Part shown: piece by piece, positions 17,970-26,326 of the stretch | How positions within the stretch are numbered: position 1 is the first letter of the stretch | Layout of the letters: each line of letters opens with the position of its first letter | Program-made: the position numbers and the translations under genes | The notes under the pieces: model-generated | What the model was told of the DNA's origin: nothing | Databases searched by the model: none | The model's input: only the letters and a program-made list of their open reading frames with translations | NCBI RefSeq assembly: GCF_000196455.1 | Contig: NC_014614.1 | Span: 1,968,001-2,032,000 of the forward strand | Direction: 5' to 3' | Source: Acetoanaerobium sticklandii | Lineage (GTDB): Bacteria > Bacillota > Clostridia > Peptostreptococcales > Filifactoraceae | Length of the DNA stretch: 64,000 nt

Positions 17970-18854
17970 CTACTCTATGTTTTGTATCTGTTCTCTAACT
18001 TTTTCTAGCTGACTTTTCAAATCCACCACATAAGAAGTAACATCTATGTTAGAAGATTTTGAACCAATGGTATTGATTTCTCTATTCATTTCTTGAAGCA
18101 AGAAGTCCATCTTTCTCCCAAGTCCATCATTACTAATCACTGTGTCTCTAAGCTGAGAGATATGAGTTTTAAATCTTACAATTTCTTCTGTAATACTACT
18201 TCTATCGGCATACAATGCAGCTTCTTGAAGTACTCTTTGAGGGTCTGATTCAAATCCATAAACCTTCAAAAATTCATCTAATTTTTGTTTTATTTTATTT
18301 CTATATTCAGCTTCTACATCAGCTGCCAATGCCTCTACGGATAATATATCCCTTTCCAAAACGTCGCAACGCTCAAGAGTATCCTTTTGAAGCAGGAGGC
18401 CTTCTGTTTCTCTCATCTTCTTAAGCTCTGTAAGAGCAGCTACTAAAGCTGATTCTAAAACAGATAAAATCTCCTCTTGGTCTAGTTCGTTTTCACTGCT
18501 TACTATGACATCAGGGAATCTTCCTATAACTGAAGTTGTAATATCATCTCTTGTATTTAAGGTGTCTTTAATTAAAACTAGAGATTCATAATATCCTTTC
18601 GCAAGCTCAGTGTCAACTGAAAGTTTTGCATCTGAGATACCTATGTTTTCCATTCTGATAAAAACTTCTACCCTACCTCTTTGCACATACTTTTTTATTT
18701 GCTGTCTGACCCATTCTTCTAAAAGCATAATCTTTCTTGGCATCTTAACATTTATATCAAGATACCTGTGATTTATGGACTTTACCTCCACTGTAAATTG
18801 AAACTTTTCCGTCTTACATTCTCCTCTTCCAAATCCAGTCATGCTAATAGCCAA
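17970..18854 (-). CDS. yicC: YicC/YloC family endoribonuclease
   Basis: The 294-residue protein has the typical N-terminus SMTGFGRGE, VKSINHRYLDI, and the C-terminal signature KMDFLLQEMNREINTIGSKS (about 255-274). E. coli YicC has been described as an endoribonuclease; the family was long annotated as a stress-induced protein. The likely start is a TTG at 18854 (MAISMTGFG, matching family length) preceded by GGGTGG; an ATG four codons in, which overlaps the dapF stop as ATGA, is an alternative. It is followed by remA, as in B. subtilis (yloC-ylzA). Confidence 0.92.
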   Translation of the reverse strand: MAISMTGFGRGECKTEKFQFTVEVKSINHRYLDINVKMPRKIMLLEEWVRQQIKKYVQRGRVEVFIRMENIGISDAKLSVDTELAKGYYESLVLIKDTLNTRDDITTSVIGRFPDVIVSSENELDQEEILSVLESALVAALTELKKMRETEGLLLQKDTLERCDVLERDILSVEALAADVEAEYRNKIKQKLDEFLKVYGFESDPQRVLQEAALYADRSSITEEIVRFKTHISQLRDTVISNDGLGRKMDFLLQEMNREINTIGSKSSNIDVTSYVVDLKSQLEKVREQIQNIE

Positions 18855-19684
18855 TCGTCATCCACCCTTCCATCACATATTTTCTGAGCTGGTCCAGTCA
18901 TATAAAGCTTTTCTTTTAGGATTTCTATTTCAACCTCGCCCCCAGGAGAACTAACTTTTACTTTGTCATTTACAAGGCCTAGTTTATTTGCTATATATGC
19001 ACTCGATGTCATCCCTGTTCCACAAGCTAAGGTGTAGCCACAACCTCTTTCATAAGTTTTTACACCAATAGTTGATTTATCTATTATCTTTACAAAATTA
19101 ACATTTATTTTCTTAGGAAATAGTTTTGTATTTTGTTCAAGTCTGGAGCCGTAATAATCTAATTCTTGTAGTGATATATCATCTTCAAAAATTACTAAAT
19201 GCGGAACCCCAATTAAAACAGCGCTTGCAAGAAATTTTCTATCCTCAATCACAATTTCTTCATTTATGAACTCAGTATAATCTGTTAGAGCTGGAATTAG
19301 TTTAGGTTCTAGGGTAGGTAATCCCATCTCTACCTTAACTAGCTTAACTTCGTCATTTTGAGTAATCAAGCTAATATCATAATTCCTAGCCGCTGCTTCT
19401 ACTAAAAAAGAAGTCTTATCAACAATTTTATTTTCATAAATAAATTTAGAAAAACACCTTATTCCATTGCCACACATATCTGCTTTACTACCATCTTGAT
19501 TATAGTAGACCATTTTTATGTCACAGCTTGTAGATTTTTCGCAAGCCATCATACCATCTGCGCCTATTCCAAAATGTCTGTCACATAATTTTTTTGCAAG
19601 CTGTGAATAGTCCACATATCTTCCATCCAAATTATTAAACAATATGAAATCATTGCCTGCACCTTGCATCTTCCAAAATAACAT
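18839..19684 (-). CDS. dapF: Diaminopimelate epimerase
   Basis: Converts LL- to meso-diaminopimelate for lysine and peptidoglycan. The 281-residue protein has MQGAGNDF near the start, MCGNGIRC with catalytic Cys71, and ACGTGMTSSAY with catalytic Cys221. Shine-Dalgarno AAGGAAG precedes the ATG. It is the first gene of the long minus-strand operon; its upstream spacer (19,685-19,903) is shared with the divergent rqcH, and a TATAAT about 40-50 bases upstream of the start could be its -10, though the -35 is weak. It overlaps yicC by 16 bases. Confidence 0.96.
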   Translation of the reverse strand: MLFWKMQGAGNDFILFNNLDGRYVDYSQLAKKLCDRHFGIGADGMMACEKSTSCDIKMVYYNQDGSKADMCGNGIRCFSKFIYENKIVDKTSFLVEAAARNYDISLITQNDEVKLVKVEMGLPTLEPKLIPALTDYTEFINEEIVIEDRKFLASAVLIGVPHLVIFEDDISLQELDYYGSRLEQNTKLFPKKINVNFVKIIDKSTIGVKTYERGCGYTLACGTGMTSSAYIANKLGLVNDKVKVSSPGGEVEIEILKEKLYMTGPAQKICDGRVDDDWLLA

Positions 19685-19805
19685 AAGACACTTCCTTTAC
19701 AAGGTATTTTTCCATTAGTGTATATTATATAAAGGAAATAGAAAAAAATAAATGAAAATCGAATAAAATATTAAAAATATTTTATAATTTGATATCTTAT
19801 TAACA

Positions 19806-19820
19806 TGATAATTATTATCT
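19806..19820. promoter_or_regulatory. Candidate Fur-like box between dapF and rqcH
   Basis: TGATAATTATTATCT is a 7-1-7 inverted repeat matching the Fur consensus TGATAATnATTATCA at every fixed position but the last. It lies 21 bases before the rqcH -35. In such AT-rich DNA a chance match is quite possible. Confidence 0.3.
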
Positions 19821-19840
19821 TGCCTAATTATACAGCTGAA

Positions 19841-19870
19841 TTGGACATTATCTGAAATATTGAATATAAT
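19841..19870 (+). promoter_or_regulatory. rqcH promoter
   Basis: TTGGAC, 18-base spacer, TATAAT, ending about 42 bases before the rqcH start codon. Confidence 0.6.
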
Positions 19871-19912
19871 CTTTCTATCACAACAAAATTTTAAATTAAG
19901 AAGGTGAGTTTT

Positions 19913-21685
19913 ATGGCTTTAGATGGCTTAACTATATATGGCATCATTTGCGAGTTAAACACTACTCTAAAAGGTGGAAAAATTGACAAGATTACTCAGC
20001 CAGAAAAGGATGAGGTTCTTCTTGCAATAAGAAATGAAGGAAAAACTTACAAGCTGCTTATAAGTGCAAGTAGCTCGAATCCGAGGATTTATCTTACTGA
20101 AAGTTATAAAAAAGAAAATCCCTTAAAAGCTCCTATGTTTTTGATGATTCTTAGAAAATATCTTCAAGGTGGAAGAATAATTTCTATATCACAAGAAGGT
20201 CTTGAAAGAGTAATCAATATTGATATTGAGGCTCTAGATGATTTGAAAACTCCTAAGCTTAGAACTTTATCAATAGAAATAATGGGAAGACACAGCAATA
20301 TTATCTTAGTGGATAAGGAATCAAACAAAATTCTCGACTCAATAAAAAGAATTCCTATAACCATTAGCTCAGTAAGAGAGGTTCTTCCAGGCAAGGAATA
20401 TAAATTTGCTCCTTCACAAAACAAAATCAATCCCCTCTCTAACCTTAGCTTAAGTGAATTCAAATCGAAGCTCACTGAAAAGGATAGTCCTGTGTACAAA
20501 GCTATATATAACAGCTATGACGGAATCAGTCCTTTAATCGCTAAAGAAATTTGCTACAGGTCATCGATAGATTTAGATTTATCTACAAATTTAATTTCTG
20601 ATATATCTCTTGAGAGAATTTTTAATTCTTTTGAAAGGATAATAAATCAAATTAAAAATGAAATTTTTCATCCTTGCATAGTAATCGATAAGCGCTTAGA
20701 TAAATATATCGATTTCAGCCTGATAAAACTGACCATGTATGAATTTTTGAGTATAGAAAATTATGAATCAATAAGTCTTGCAACAGAGACATTTTATAGC
20801 TCAAAAGATAGAAATGAGCGATTAAGCCAGAAATCTATGAGCATGAGAAAGCTCCTTCAAACTAAGATAGATAGATTGGAAAACAAGCTAGGAAAACAGC
20901 TTCAAGAAATGAATGATACCGATAAAATGGAAGATTACAAAAAACAAGCAGATTTGCTAACTGCACATATCTATATGCTCCAAAAAGGAATGGATGAGAT
21001 TACCGTTTCAGATTACTATAATCAAGAAGATAGCTCTGCTGAAATCACCATAAAATTGGATATAAACAAAACTCCTAGCGAAAATATTCAATCCTTATAC
21101 AAAAAATATAATAAGCTAAAAACAAGAAAATCAGAGCTATCCTCTCAGATTTCTTCTGCAAAAGAAGAGCTCATGTATCTACAAAACGTAATGCTTTCAA
21201 TCGAAAGCTCTGAATCTCTAAATGAACTCGAAGAAATTAGAACGGAGCTTTATAGTGAAGGCTATTTGAAATTAAAAACTTCATCCAAAAAAGTAAAAGC
21301 CATAGAAGCATCAGCCCCTATGCAGTTTATATCCTCAGATAATATTACAATACTAGTTGGAAAAAATAATAAACAAAACGACGAGCTTACTACAAAGCTT
21401 TCATCTCCTGATGACATATGGCTCCATACTAAGGATATCCCTGGCTCACATGTTATTATAAAAGCTACATTAGATACAGTAACAAACCAAACTCTTGAGG
21501 AGGCTGCCGAGCTTGCAGCTTATTTTAGCAAGGCAAGAATGTCATCAAAGGTAGCCGTAGATTATACTGCTAGAAAAAATGTTAAAAAACCATCTGGCGC
21601 AAAGCCAGGAATGGTAATTTATGATAACCAAACTACAGTTTTTGTAAATCCTGATGAAGAAAAGGTAGTAAAACTTAGAGCTTAA
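19913..21685 (+). CDS. rqcH: Ribosome quality control protein RqcH (NFACT / FbpA family)
   Basis: A 590-residue NFACT-family protein: N-terminal FbpA/NFACT-N domain beginning ALDGLTIYGI, a helix-hairpin and long coiled-coil middle (about 290-440, rich in Lys, Glu and Leu) and a C-terminal NFACT-R domain with DDIWLHTKDIPGSHVII and VKKPSGAKPGMV. In B. subtilis RqcH binds stalled 50S subunits with peptidyl-tRNA and adds C-terminal alanine tails that mark the chain for degradation. Older annotation calls this a fibronectin-binding protein. The frame opens at a GTG (19904) but AAGGTGAG places the start at the ATG at 19913. It is monocistronic, with its own promoter and terminator. Confidence 0.94.
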   Translation: MALDGLTIYGIICELNTTLKGGKIDKITQPEKDEVLLAIRNEGKTYKLLISASSSNPRIYLTESYKKENPLKAPMFLMILRKYLQGGRIISISQEGLERVINIDIEALDDLKTPKLRTLSIEIMGRHSNIILVDKESNKILDSIKRIPITISSVREVLPGKEYKFAPSQNKINPLSNLSLSEFKSKLTEKDSPVYKAIYNSYDGISPLIAKEICYRSSIDLDLSTNLISDISLERIFNSFERIINQIKNEIFHPCIVIDKRLDKYIDFSLIKLTMYEFLSIENYESISLATETFYSSKDRNERLSQKSMSMRKLLQTKIDRLENKLGKQLQEMNDTDKMEDYKKQADLLTAHIYMLQKGMDEITVSDYYNQEDSSAEITIKLDINKTPSENIQSLYKKYNKLKTRKSELSSQISSAKEELMYLQNVMLSIESSESLNELEEIRTELYSEGYLKLKTSSKKVKAIEASAPMQFISSDNITILVGKNNKQNDELTTKLSSPDDIWLHTKDIPGSHVIIKATLDTVTNQTLEEAAELAAYFSKARMSSKVAVDYTARKNVKKPSGAKPGMVIYDNQTTVFVNPDEEKVVKLRA

Positions 21686-21695
21686 ATCATATTCC

Positions 21696-21745
21696 TAGGT
21701 ACCCATTGACAATTAAAAATTGCTTCATGGGTACTTAATTTATCT
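21696..21745 (+). terminator. Terminator-like hairpin after rqcH
   Basis: Outer arms AGGTACCCAT and ATGGGTACTT (10 pairs, one G-U), with an inner CAATT/AATTG stem. The downstream T-richness (TTAATTTATCTT) is only moderate. Confidence 0.55.
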
Positions 21746-21834
21746 TCAGAAGATTTTTGATGTGAAATACATCCTTATTAGGGTATACACATAGAAAAAG
21801 ATGGAATTAAAAAGATAGATCAGAGGTGTTTGAA

Positions 21835-22794
21835 TTGGATAAAAACGAAAGTATTTCATTAAATCTTATAACTAAGCATAGTTTGAAAAACTTGATTTTA
21901 GAGCTACCAAAAAGATTTGCAAGAGACAATATAAGTCAAACTGGAGGTCAGCTTGCTTATTTCTTTTTGCTTTCGGTTTTTCCTTTTTTAATATTTCTCA
22001 ATGCTCTTTTAGGTTTTTTAAATATATCTGTAGAGTCTATAATTCGTGAAATAAGCGCAATAGCACCTGAAGAAATAGTAGTGCTCTTAAGAGGCTATCT
22101 AGAATCTGTCGTCGAGACTAGAAACACCTCTTTACTTTCTATTGGTCTTTTAGCTTCACTTTTTTCAGCCTCAAAGGCTGTAGACTCTCTGATTATAGCT
22201 CTAAATACAGCTTATGATGTAGAGAATAAAAGAAATTTTATAACAAAAAAAGCAGTCTCAATTTTTTTTACACTTATTTTAGGGTTTGCAATTGTGATTT
22301 CGCTTTTGCTTCCTGCTTTAGGCAAAAATGTTGCATTTTTAATAGCTGATTTTTTTAGAATATCTAATATTATAGTTTTTGTTTGGGTTTATATTAGATG
22401 GGTCATTGTATTTTTTATATTATTTATTACAATAGCTCTTTTATATCATATAGTTCCTTATGTAAATCAGCCTTTTAAAAATTCTCTACCAGGCACATTT
22501 TTTGCTGTTACAAGCTGGTTATTAGTTTCCTATGGGTTTGGTATCTATGTAAACAACTTTGCTAATTATAGCGCTGTATATGGCTCTATAGGGGCAGTAA
22601 TAGCCCTTATGTTCTGGTTATACCTAACTGGAATAATATTAGTGCTAGGTGGAGAAATAAACGATATTTTATACAGATATTATGAAGCAACTAAATCTAA
22701 GCATGATGAAGTTAAAATAGCTCCAAAAACCGATGAAGCTATTTTAGATGATAAGTTTAATGAATTAAAAGAAAATCTAATAGATTCTAACTAA
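21835..22794 (+). CDS. YihY/UPF0761 family membrane protein
   Basis: An integral membrane protein of about 320 residues with roughly six membrane segments, the conserved QTGGQLAYFFLLSVFPFLIF region (about 37-56), ASKAVDSLIIALNTAY, and GSIGAVIALMFWLYLTGIILVLGGEIN. The family was once thought to be ribonuclease BN but that is not supported; function is unknown. The frame opens at a GTG (21826), but a TTG at 21835 is six bases after AGGTG and is the better start. It is convergent with the YeiH gene, whose stop is only four bases away, without a clear terminator between them. Confidence 0.85.
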   Translation: MDKNESISLNLITKHSLKNLILELPKRFARDNISQTGGQLAYFFLLSVFPFLIFLNALLGFLNISVESIIREISAIAPEEIVVLLRGYLESVVETRNTSLLSIGLLASLFSASKAVDSLIIALNTAYDVENKRNFITKKAVSIFFTLILGFAIVISLLLPALGKNVAFLIADFFRISNIIVFVWVYIRWVIVFFILFITIALLYHIVPYVNQPFKNSLPGTFFAVTSWLLVSYGFGIYVNNFANYSAVYGSIGAVIALMFWLYLTGIILVLGGEINDILYRYYEATKSKHDEVKIAPKTDEAILDDKFNELKENLIDSN

Positions 22795-22798
22795 ATTT

Positions 22799-23827
22799 CT
22801 ATACTATGCCCATAAAATACTCCACTACCAATGCTACTATGACTACAAGTGCAGAAATTATAAAGCCGTGTATCATAGGAGCTATTCCTGATTTTTTCAT
22901 TTCAGTTATATCAGTATTTAATCCTATGGCAGCAAGTGCTGCTACCATTAAAAATTTGCTTATGTCTTTTGCTAATAGTCCAAACTCACTAGGAATAACA
23001 CCAATTGAATTTACCATAGTAAGAGCTACGAAGCCTAATATAAACCAAGGAAAAATAGAGGAAATTTTTACTTTTTTACGACTATACACACTATTTTGCT
23101 TTTCTCCAGCTTCGCTTTGCTTGATTTTAGCACTTACAACTGAAAAAATGAGAACTACAGGAACAATAGAAAGAGTTCTTGTAAGCTTAACCATAGTTGC
23201 AAAATCTCCAGCTGCTTCACTAAATGCAAACCCAGCTGCAACAACACTAGAGGTATCATTTACAGCAGTCCCTGCCCATAATCCATATGCCATATCACTA
23301 AGTCCCAAGGCTCTTCCCATAACAGGAAATAAAAGTATCATAGCCATATCAAATAAAAATGTTGCTGAAATTGCATAAGCTATATCGTTGTCATCCGCTT
23401 CTATTACTGGGGCAATAGCTGCTATTGCTGACCCTCCACATATTCCAGTCCCAGCAGAAATAAGATTAGACAGCTTCCAATTAAGCTTTAAAAGCTTTCC
23501 AATAATATAGCCTCCACCAAAGCAGGTCAAAAGAGTAAATATCATAACTGTAAGTGATAATTTTCCTATTGTGAGTACTGTTTTAATGCTAAGTGATGCT
23601 CCTAAAAGTACAATTGCAAATTTTAATATTTTTTTAGATGTAAATTTTAGCCCTGGCTTTAATTTATCTGACTTATAGTAGTGATTTATAAGCATTCCTA
23701 TAAATAAAGCTATTACTGACGCCCCTATCAAATGAATAGGAAGCAGATTTTCTAAAAATCTAGCTACTATTGCAATAACAACTGCTAAAGCCAATCCTGG
23801 TAATAAGTCCAATATTTTTTTGCTCAT
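22799..23827 (-). CDS. yeiH: YeiH-family putative sulfate exporter (UPF0324)
   Basis: A 342-residue membrane protein with about ten hydrophobic segments and the family motifs GAVLLGASLS-like ILLGASLSI, GTGICGGSAIAA (about 126-137) and WAGTAVNDTSSVVAAG (about 184-199). Members are annotated as putative sulfate exporters (PSE family); substrate is not proven. It is divergent from a LysR regulator, the classic yeiH-yeiE arrangement, which implies control by that regulator. Shine-Dalgarno GGAGTGA precedes the ATG by nine bases. Confidence 0.85.
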   Translation of the reverse strand: MSKKILDLLPGLALAVVIAIVARFLENLLPIHLIGASVIALFIGMLINHYYKSDKLKPGLKFTSKKILKFAIVLLGASLSIKTVLTIGKLSLTVMIFTLLTCFGGGYIIGKLLKLNWKLSNLISAGTGICGGSAIAAIAPVIEADDNDIAYAISATFLFDMAMILLFPVMGRALGLSDMAYGLWAGTAVNDTSSVVAAGFAFSEAAGDFATMVKLTRTLSIVPVVLIFSVVSAKIKQSEAGEKQNSVYSRKKVKISSIFPWFILGFVALTMVNSIGVIPSEFGLLAKDISKFLMVAALAAIGLNTDITEMKKSGIAPMIHGFIISALVVIVALVVEYFMGIV

Positions 23828-23887
23828 CTTGAGGTCACTCCATTTCTATAATATATTATTGCCTTAATAAGTATGGTATTCTATGAA

Positions 23888-23916
23888 TTGATATTATCAT
23901 TGTTTTATGATAAATT
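23888..23916 (+). promoter_or_regulatory. lysR promoter with embedded LysR-type operator
   Basis: TTGATA at 23888-23893 and TAAATT at 23911-23916 are 17 bases apart. The spacer together with the start of the -10 is a perfect inverted repeat, TTATCAT-TGTTTT-ATGATAA (23894-23913), containing the T-N11-A pattern of LysR sites. A regulator bound here would block its own promoter and could act on the divergent yeiH. Confidence 0.5.
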
Positions 23917-23966
23917 CTAATTATTATATTTTATTAATCAATAATTTTTTATTATGAGGTGGTTTT

Positions 23967-24812
23967 GTGTTAGATAGCAGAATATATACATTTTTAAAGC
24001 TCTGCGATGTTATGAATTATAGGATTACTGCCGAGGAGCTTAATATGACTCAGCCTGCTGTGACTCAACATATTAAGTTTCTGGAAAACTATTACGGATG
24101 TAATTTTTTTAAATACAGCTCAAGAAAATTATCCAAAACTCCTGAGGGAGTATTATTTGAAGCTTATTTAAGATCTGCTGACTATAACCAAGCTACTATA
24201 AAAAACCAGCTTTCTAAGAAAATCAAGCAAGCTATACGCATAGGCGCTACAAAAACAATTGGAGATTATGTAATAACAGATAACATTATAGAGCTATTAA
24301 ATACTAAAGATATTGATTTGTCTCTTTATGTTGATAATACTAGCAATTTACTTGATGCTTTAAATCACAAAAAAATTTCATTGGCTTTAATAGAGGGTTT
24401 TTTTGACAAGGCTCACTACGAATATAAACTGCTAAGAGAAGAAGCCTTTATAGGAATCTGTGCTAAAAACCATTCCTTTGCAGGCAAAGAAGTACCTATC
24501 GAATCATTATTTGATGAGAATCTTATAATTAGAGAAGAAGGTTCTGGCACTAGAGCAATTCTAGAACAAATCTTAATAAACAATAATCATTCTCTTGATT
24601 CATTTAAAACTACAACTTGTATCAGCAGCTTTGAGGTTATAAAAAAGCTTGTTATTTACGAAGCTGGAATTTCATTTGTTTATAATGCTGTTGCAAAAAG
24701 CGATTCTAATCTTATGACCTTCAAAATAAAAAATAATCATATAACAAGAGAATTTAATTTTGTGTATCTTAAAAATACTGATGCTAATAAATATATATCC
24801 TATTTCGAATGA
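23967..24812 (+). CDS. LysR-family transcriptional regulator
   Basis: A 281-residue regulator with an N-terminal winged helix-turn-helix (AEELNMTQPAVTQHIKFLENYYGC, described here as residues about 19-42) and a C-terminal periplasmic-binding-like effector domain with REEGSGTRAILEQ, a motif shared with CysB/YeiE-like regulators that sense small anions. It starts at GTG after GAGGTGG. Divergent from yeiH; by analogy to E. coli YeiE-YeiH it probably controls the exporter, but the effector is unknown. Followed by a hairpin shared with the convergent uraA. Confidence 0.88.
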   Translation: MLDSRIYTFLKLCDVMNYRITAEELNMTQPAVTQHIKFLENYYGCNFFKYSSRKLSKTPEGVLFEAYLRSADYNQATIKNQLSKKIKQAIRIGATKTIGDYVITDNIIELLNTKDIDLSLYVDNTSNLLDALNHKKISLALIEGFFDKAHYEYKLLREEAFIGICAKNHSFAGKEVPIESLFDENLIIREEGSGTRAILEQILINNNHSLDSFKTTTCISSFEVIKKLVIYEAGISFVYNAVAKSDSNLMTFKIKNNHITREFNFVYLKNTDANKYISYFE

Positions 24813-24856
24813 TAAACAGAGCTATTTACACACAATTTTTATTCCAAAAACTAATA

Positions 24857-24911
24857 AAATACCTCCCAGCAGAAAGTATAATAATTAGACTCTCTAATTT
24901 GGAGGTATTTT
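24857..24911. terminator. Bidirectional terminator between lysR and uraA
   Basis: Outer stem AAATACCTCC with GGAGGTATTT; a second perfect hairpin AATTAGA-CTC-TCTAATT sits inside the loop. T-runs follow in both directions. Confidence 0.7.
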
Positions 24912-24984
24912 ATAGTTGATTATTTATACTATTAAAATTTATTTAATATAGTTTTTAGTTTTGTTTATAACTCTAAATGATTTA

Positions 24985-26232
24985 CTATTTCGCTACACTA
25001 TATATTATTTTATTAAGAATTACTCCAACTAAAGCCGCTAAGCTAAGTCCTGCTATACTAACTTGCTCAGTTACAGGGATTGCAATATTGATTCCAACAT
25101 TCCCACCTAGACCTATTATCAAAATAACAACCATTATTATAATATTCTTTATATCCATTTTAATCTTACTATCTCTTATTGTTCTAACACCAATAAGTGA
25201 AATCATACTAAATAACATAAGTGATATTCCACCCATTACTGAGGTAGGAATACTTTGAAGGAAGCCTCCTACTTTTCCTATAGTACCTAAAACTATTGCT
25301 ATAACAGCTGTAATTCTAAGTATAGAAGGGTCGTAGTTTTTAGTTATTGCAAGTACTCCTGTGTTTTCTCCATAAGTAGTATTTGCAGGTCCTCCTAAAA
25401 ATCCAGCAACCATTGTAGCCAGTCCATCACCAATTAAAGTTCTGTTTAGCCCTGGATCTTCCATGAAGTTTTTTCCAACCACTGTTCCATTAGTTGTAAT
25501 GTCTCCTATATGCTCCATAAACACCGCTAATACAACTGGTGCAATTATCGATATAGCTCCTATATCAAATTTAGGCATTGTAAATGCTGGCATACCGAAC
25601 CATCCTGCACTTGTAATAGAACTTGTATCTAAAACTCCCATCTGCCAAGATAATAAATATCCTACAAATACCGCTGTAATAATAGCAAGTTGCTTAAAAA
25701 ATCCCTTACCGAAAAATGTAATTAAAAGTGCAGTTGCAAGTGTAATTCCAGCTAATATGAAATTACTTGATGCCATTGAAAATGCTACTGGTACTAGATT
25801 TAAACCTATAACTACTATCATCGGCCCTATAACTTGAGATGGAAAAAAGCTTTTAACTTTATCTACTCCTATAGCTGCTACGATTAGAGACATAAGTACA
25901 TACATCATCCCTGCAACCATTATTCCACCTTGAGCATATGCTAAATCTCCATATATTTCGCCAACTGATATAATAACAGGTATAAAAGCAAAACTTGAAC
26001 CTAAAAATACCGGCACTTTACCCTTTGTACATAAATGAAAAATAAGGGTTCCAATACCGGCACATACAAGTGCAACCGAGCTGTTCATTCCTGTTAATAT
26101 TGGTACTAAAACAGTAGCGCCAAACATAGCAATAAGATGCTGAGCTGCAAGTATTATTCTTTTTAATTGATTAAATGCTGTACTTACTGATTGAGTGTTA
26201 ACTTCTGAAACATTAATAGCTTTTTCTGACAT
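24985..26232 (-). CDS. uraA: Uracil permease (NCS2 family)
   Basis: A 415-residue NCS2 nucleobase transporter with about 14 hydrophobic segments. It contains the motifs VFMEHIGDITTNGTVVGKN (about 238-256, the substrate-binding Glu region) and GGPANTTYGENTGVLAITK, which are typical of uracil permeases and not of xanthine or purine members. It follows pyrR, the same pairing as B. subtilis pyrR-pyrP, and its leader contains a PyrR-binding loop, so uracil uptake is under pyrimidine control. Shine-Dalgarno AAGGAGG is eight bases from the ATG and can be sequestered (see the leader entry). Confidence 0.95.
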   Translation of the reverse strand: MSEKAINVSEVNTQSVSTAFNQLKRIILAAQHLIAMFGATVLVPILTGMNSSVALVCAGIGTLIFHLCTKGKVPVFLGSSFAFIPVIISVGEIYGDLAYAQGGIMVAGMMYVLMSLIVAAIGVDKVKSFFPSQVIGPMIVVIGLNLVPVAFSMASSNFILAGITLATALLITFFGKGFFKQLAIITAVFVGYLLSWQMGVLDTSSITSAGWFGMPAFTMPKFDIGAISIIAPVVLAVFMEHIGDITTNGTVVGKNFMEDPGLNRTLIGDGLATMVAGFLGGPANTTYGENTGVLAITKNYDPSILRITAVIAIVLGTIGKVGGFLQSIPTSVMGGISLMLFSMISLIGVRTIRDSKIKMDIKNIIIMVVILIIGLGGNVGINIAIPVTEQVSIAGLSLAALVGVILNKIIYSVAK

Positions 26233-26235
26233 TAT

Positions 26236-26315
26236 CTTTTCCTCCTTATGATTACGTGCGAGGAGAAAGACTATATTTTCTCCCCTTTTCAGCCTCCCTG
26301 GACTGATTTAAAAGG
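26236..26315 (-). promoter_or_regulatory. PyrR-responsive uraA leader with Shine-Dalgarno-masking stem
   Basis: On the minus strand a hairpin CCTTTT-aaat-CAG / CTG-AAAAGG (26315-26284) presents AGTCCAGGGAGGCT (26304-26291), a perfect match to the PyrR-binding consensus ARUCCNGNGAGGYU. Next, GGGGAGAAA (26285-26277) can pair with TTTCTCCTC (26268-26260); its first two G bases are shared with the PyrR hairpin. No U-tract follows. Instead CTTTcTCCTC (26269-26260) can pair, with one bulge, with GAGGAAAAG (26244-26236), which contains the uraA Shine-Dalgarno. So PyrR binding would free the anti-Shine-Dalgarno strand and shut off translation. Confidence 0.7.
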
Positions 26316-26326
26316 TTAACATTATA

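Noticed and set aside
22806..23378. 190-codon plus-strand open frame
   Set aside because: It lies fully opposite the yeiH gene, has no Shine-Dalgarno and encodes no recognisable family; it is a shadow of the real gene.
24813..24984. Riboswitch between lysR and uraA
   Set aside because: The nested hairpins lie at the 3' ends of two convergent genes, so a shared terminator explains them.
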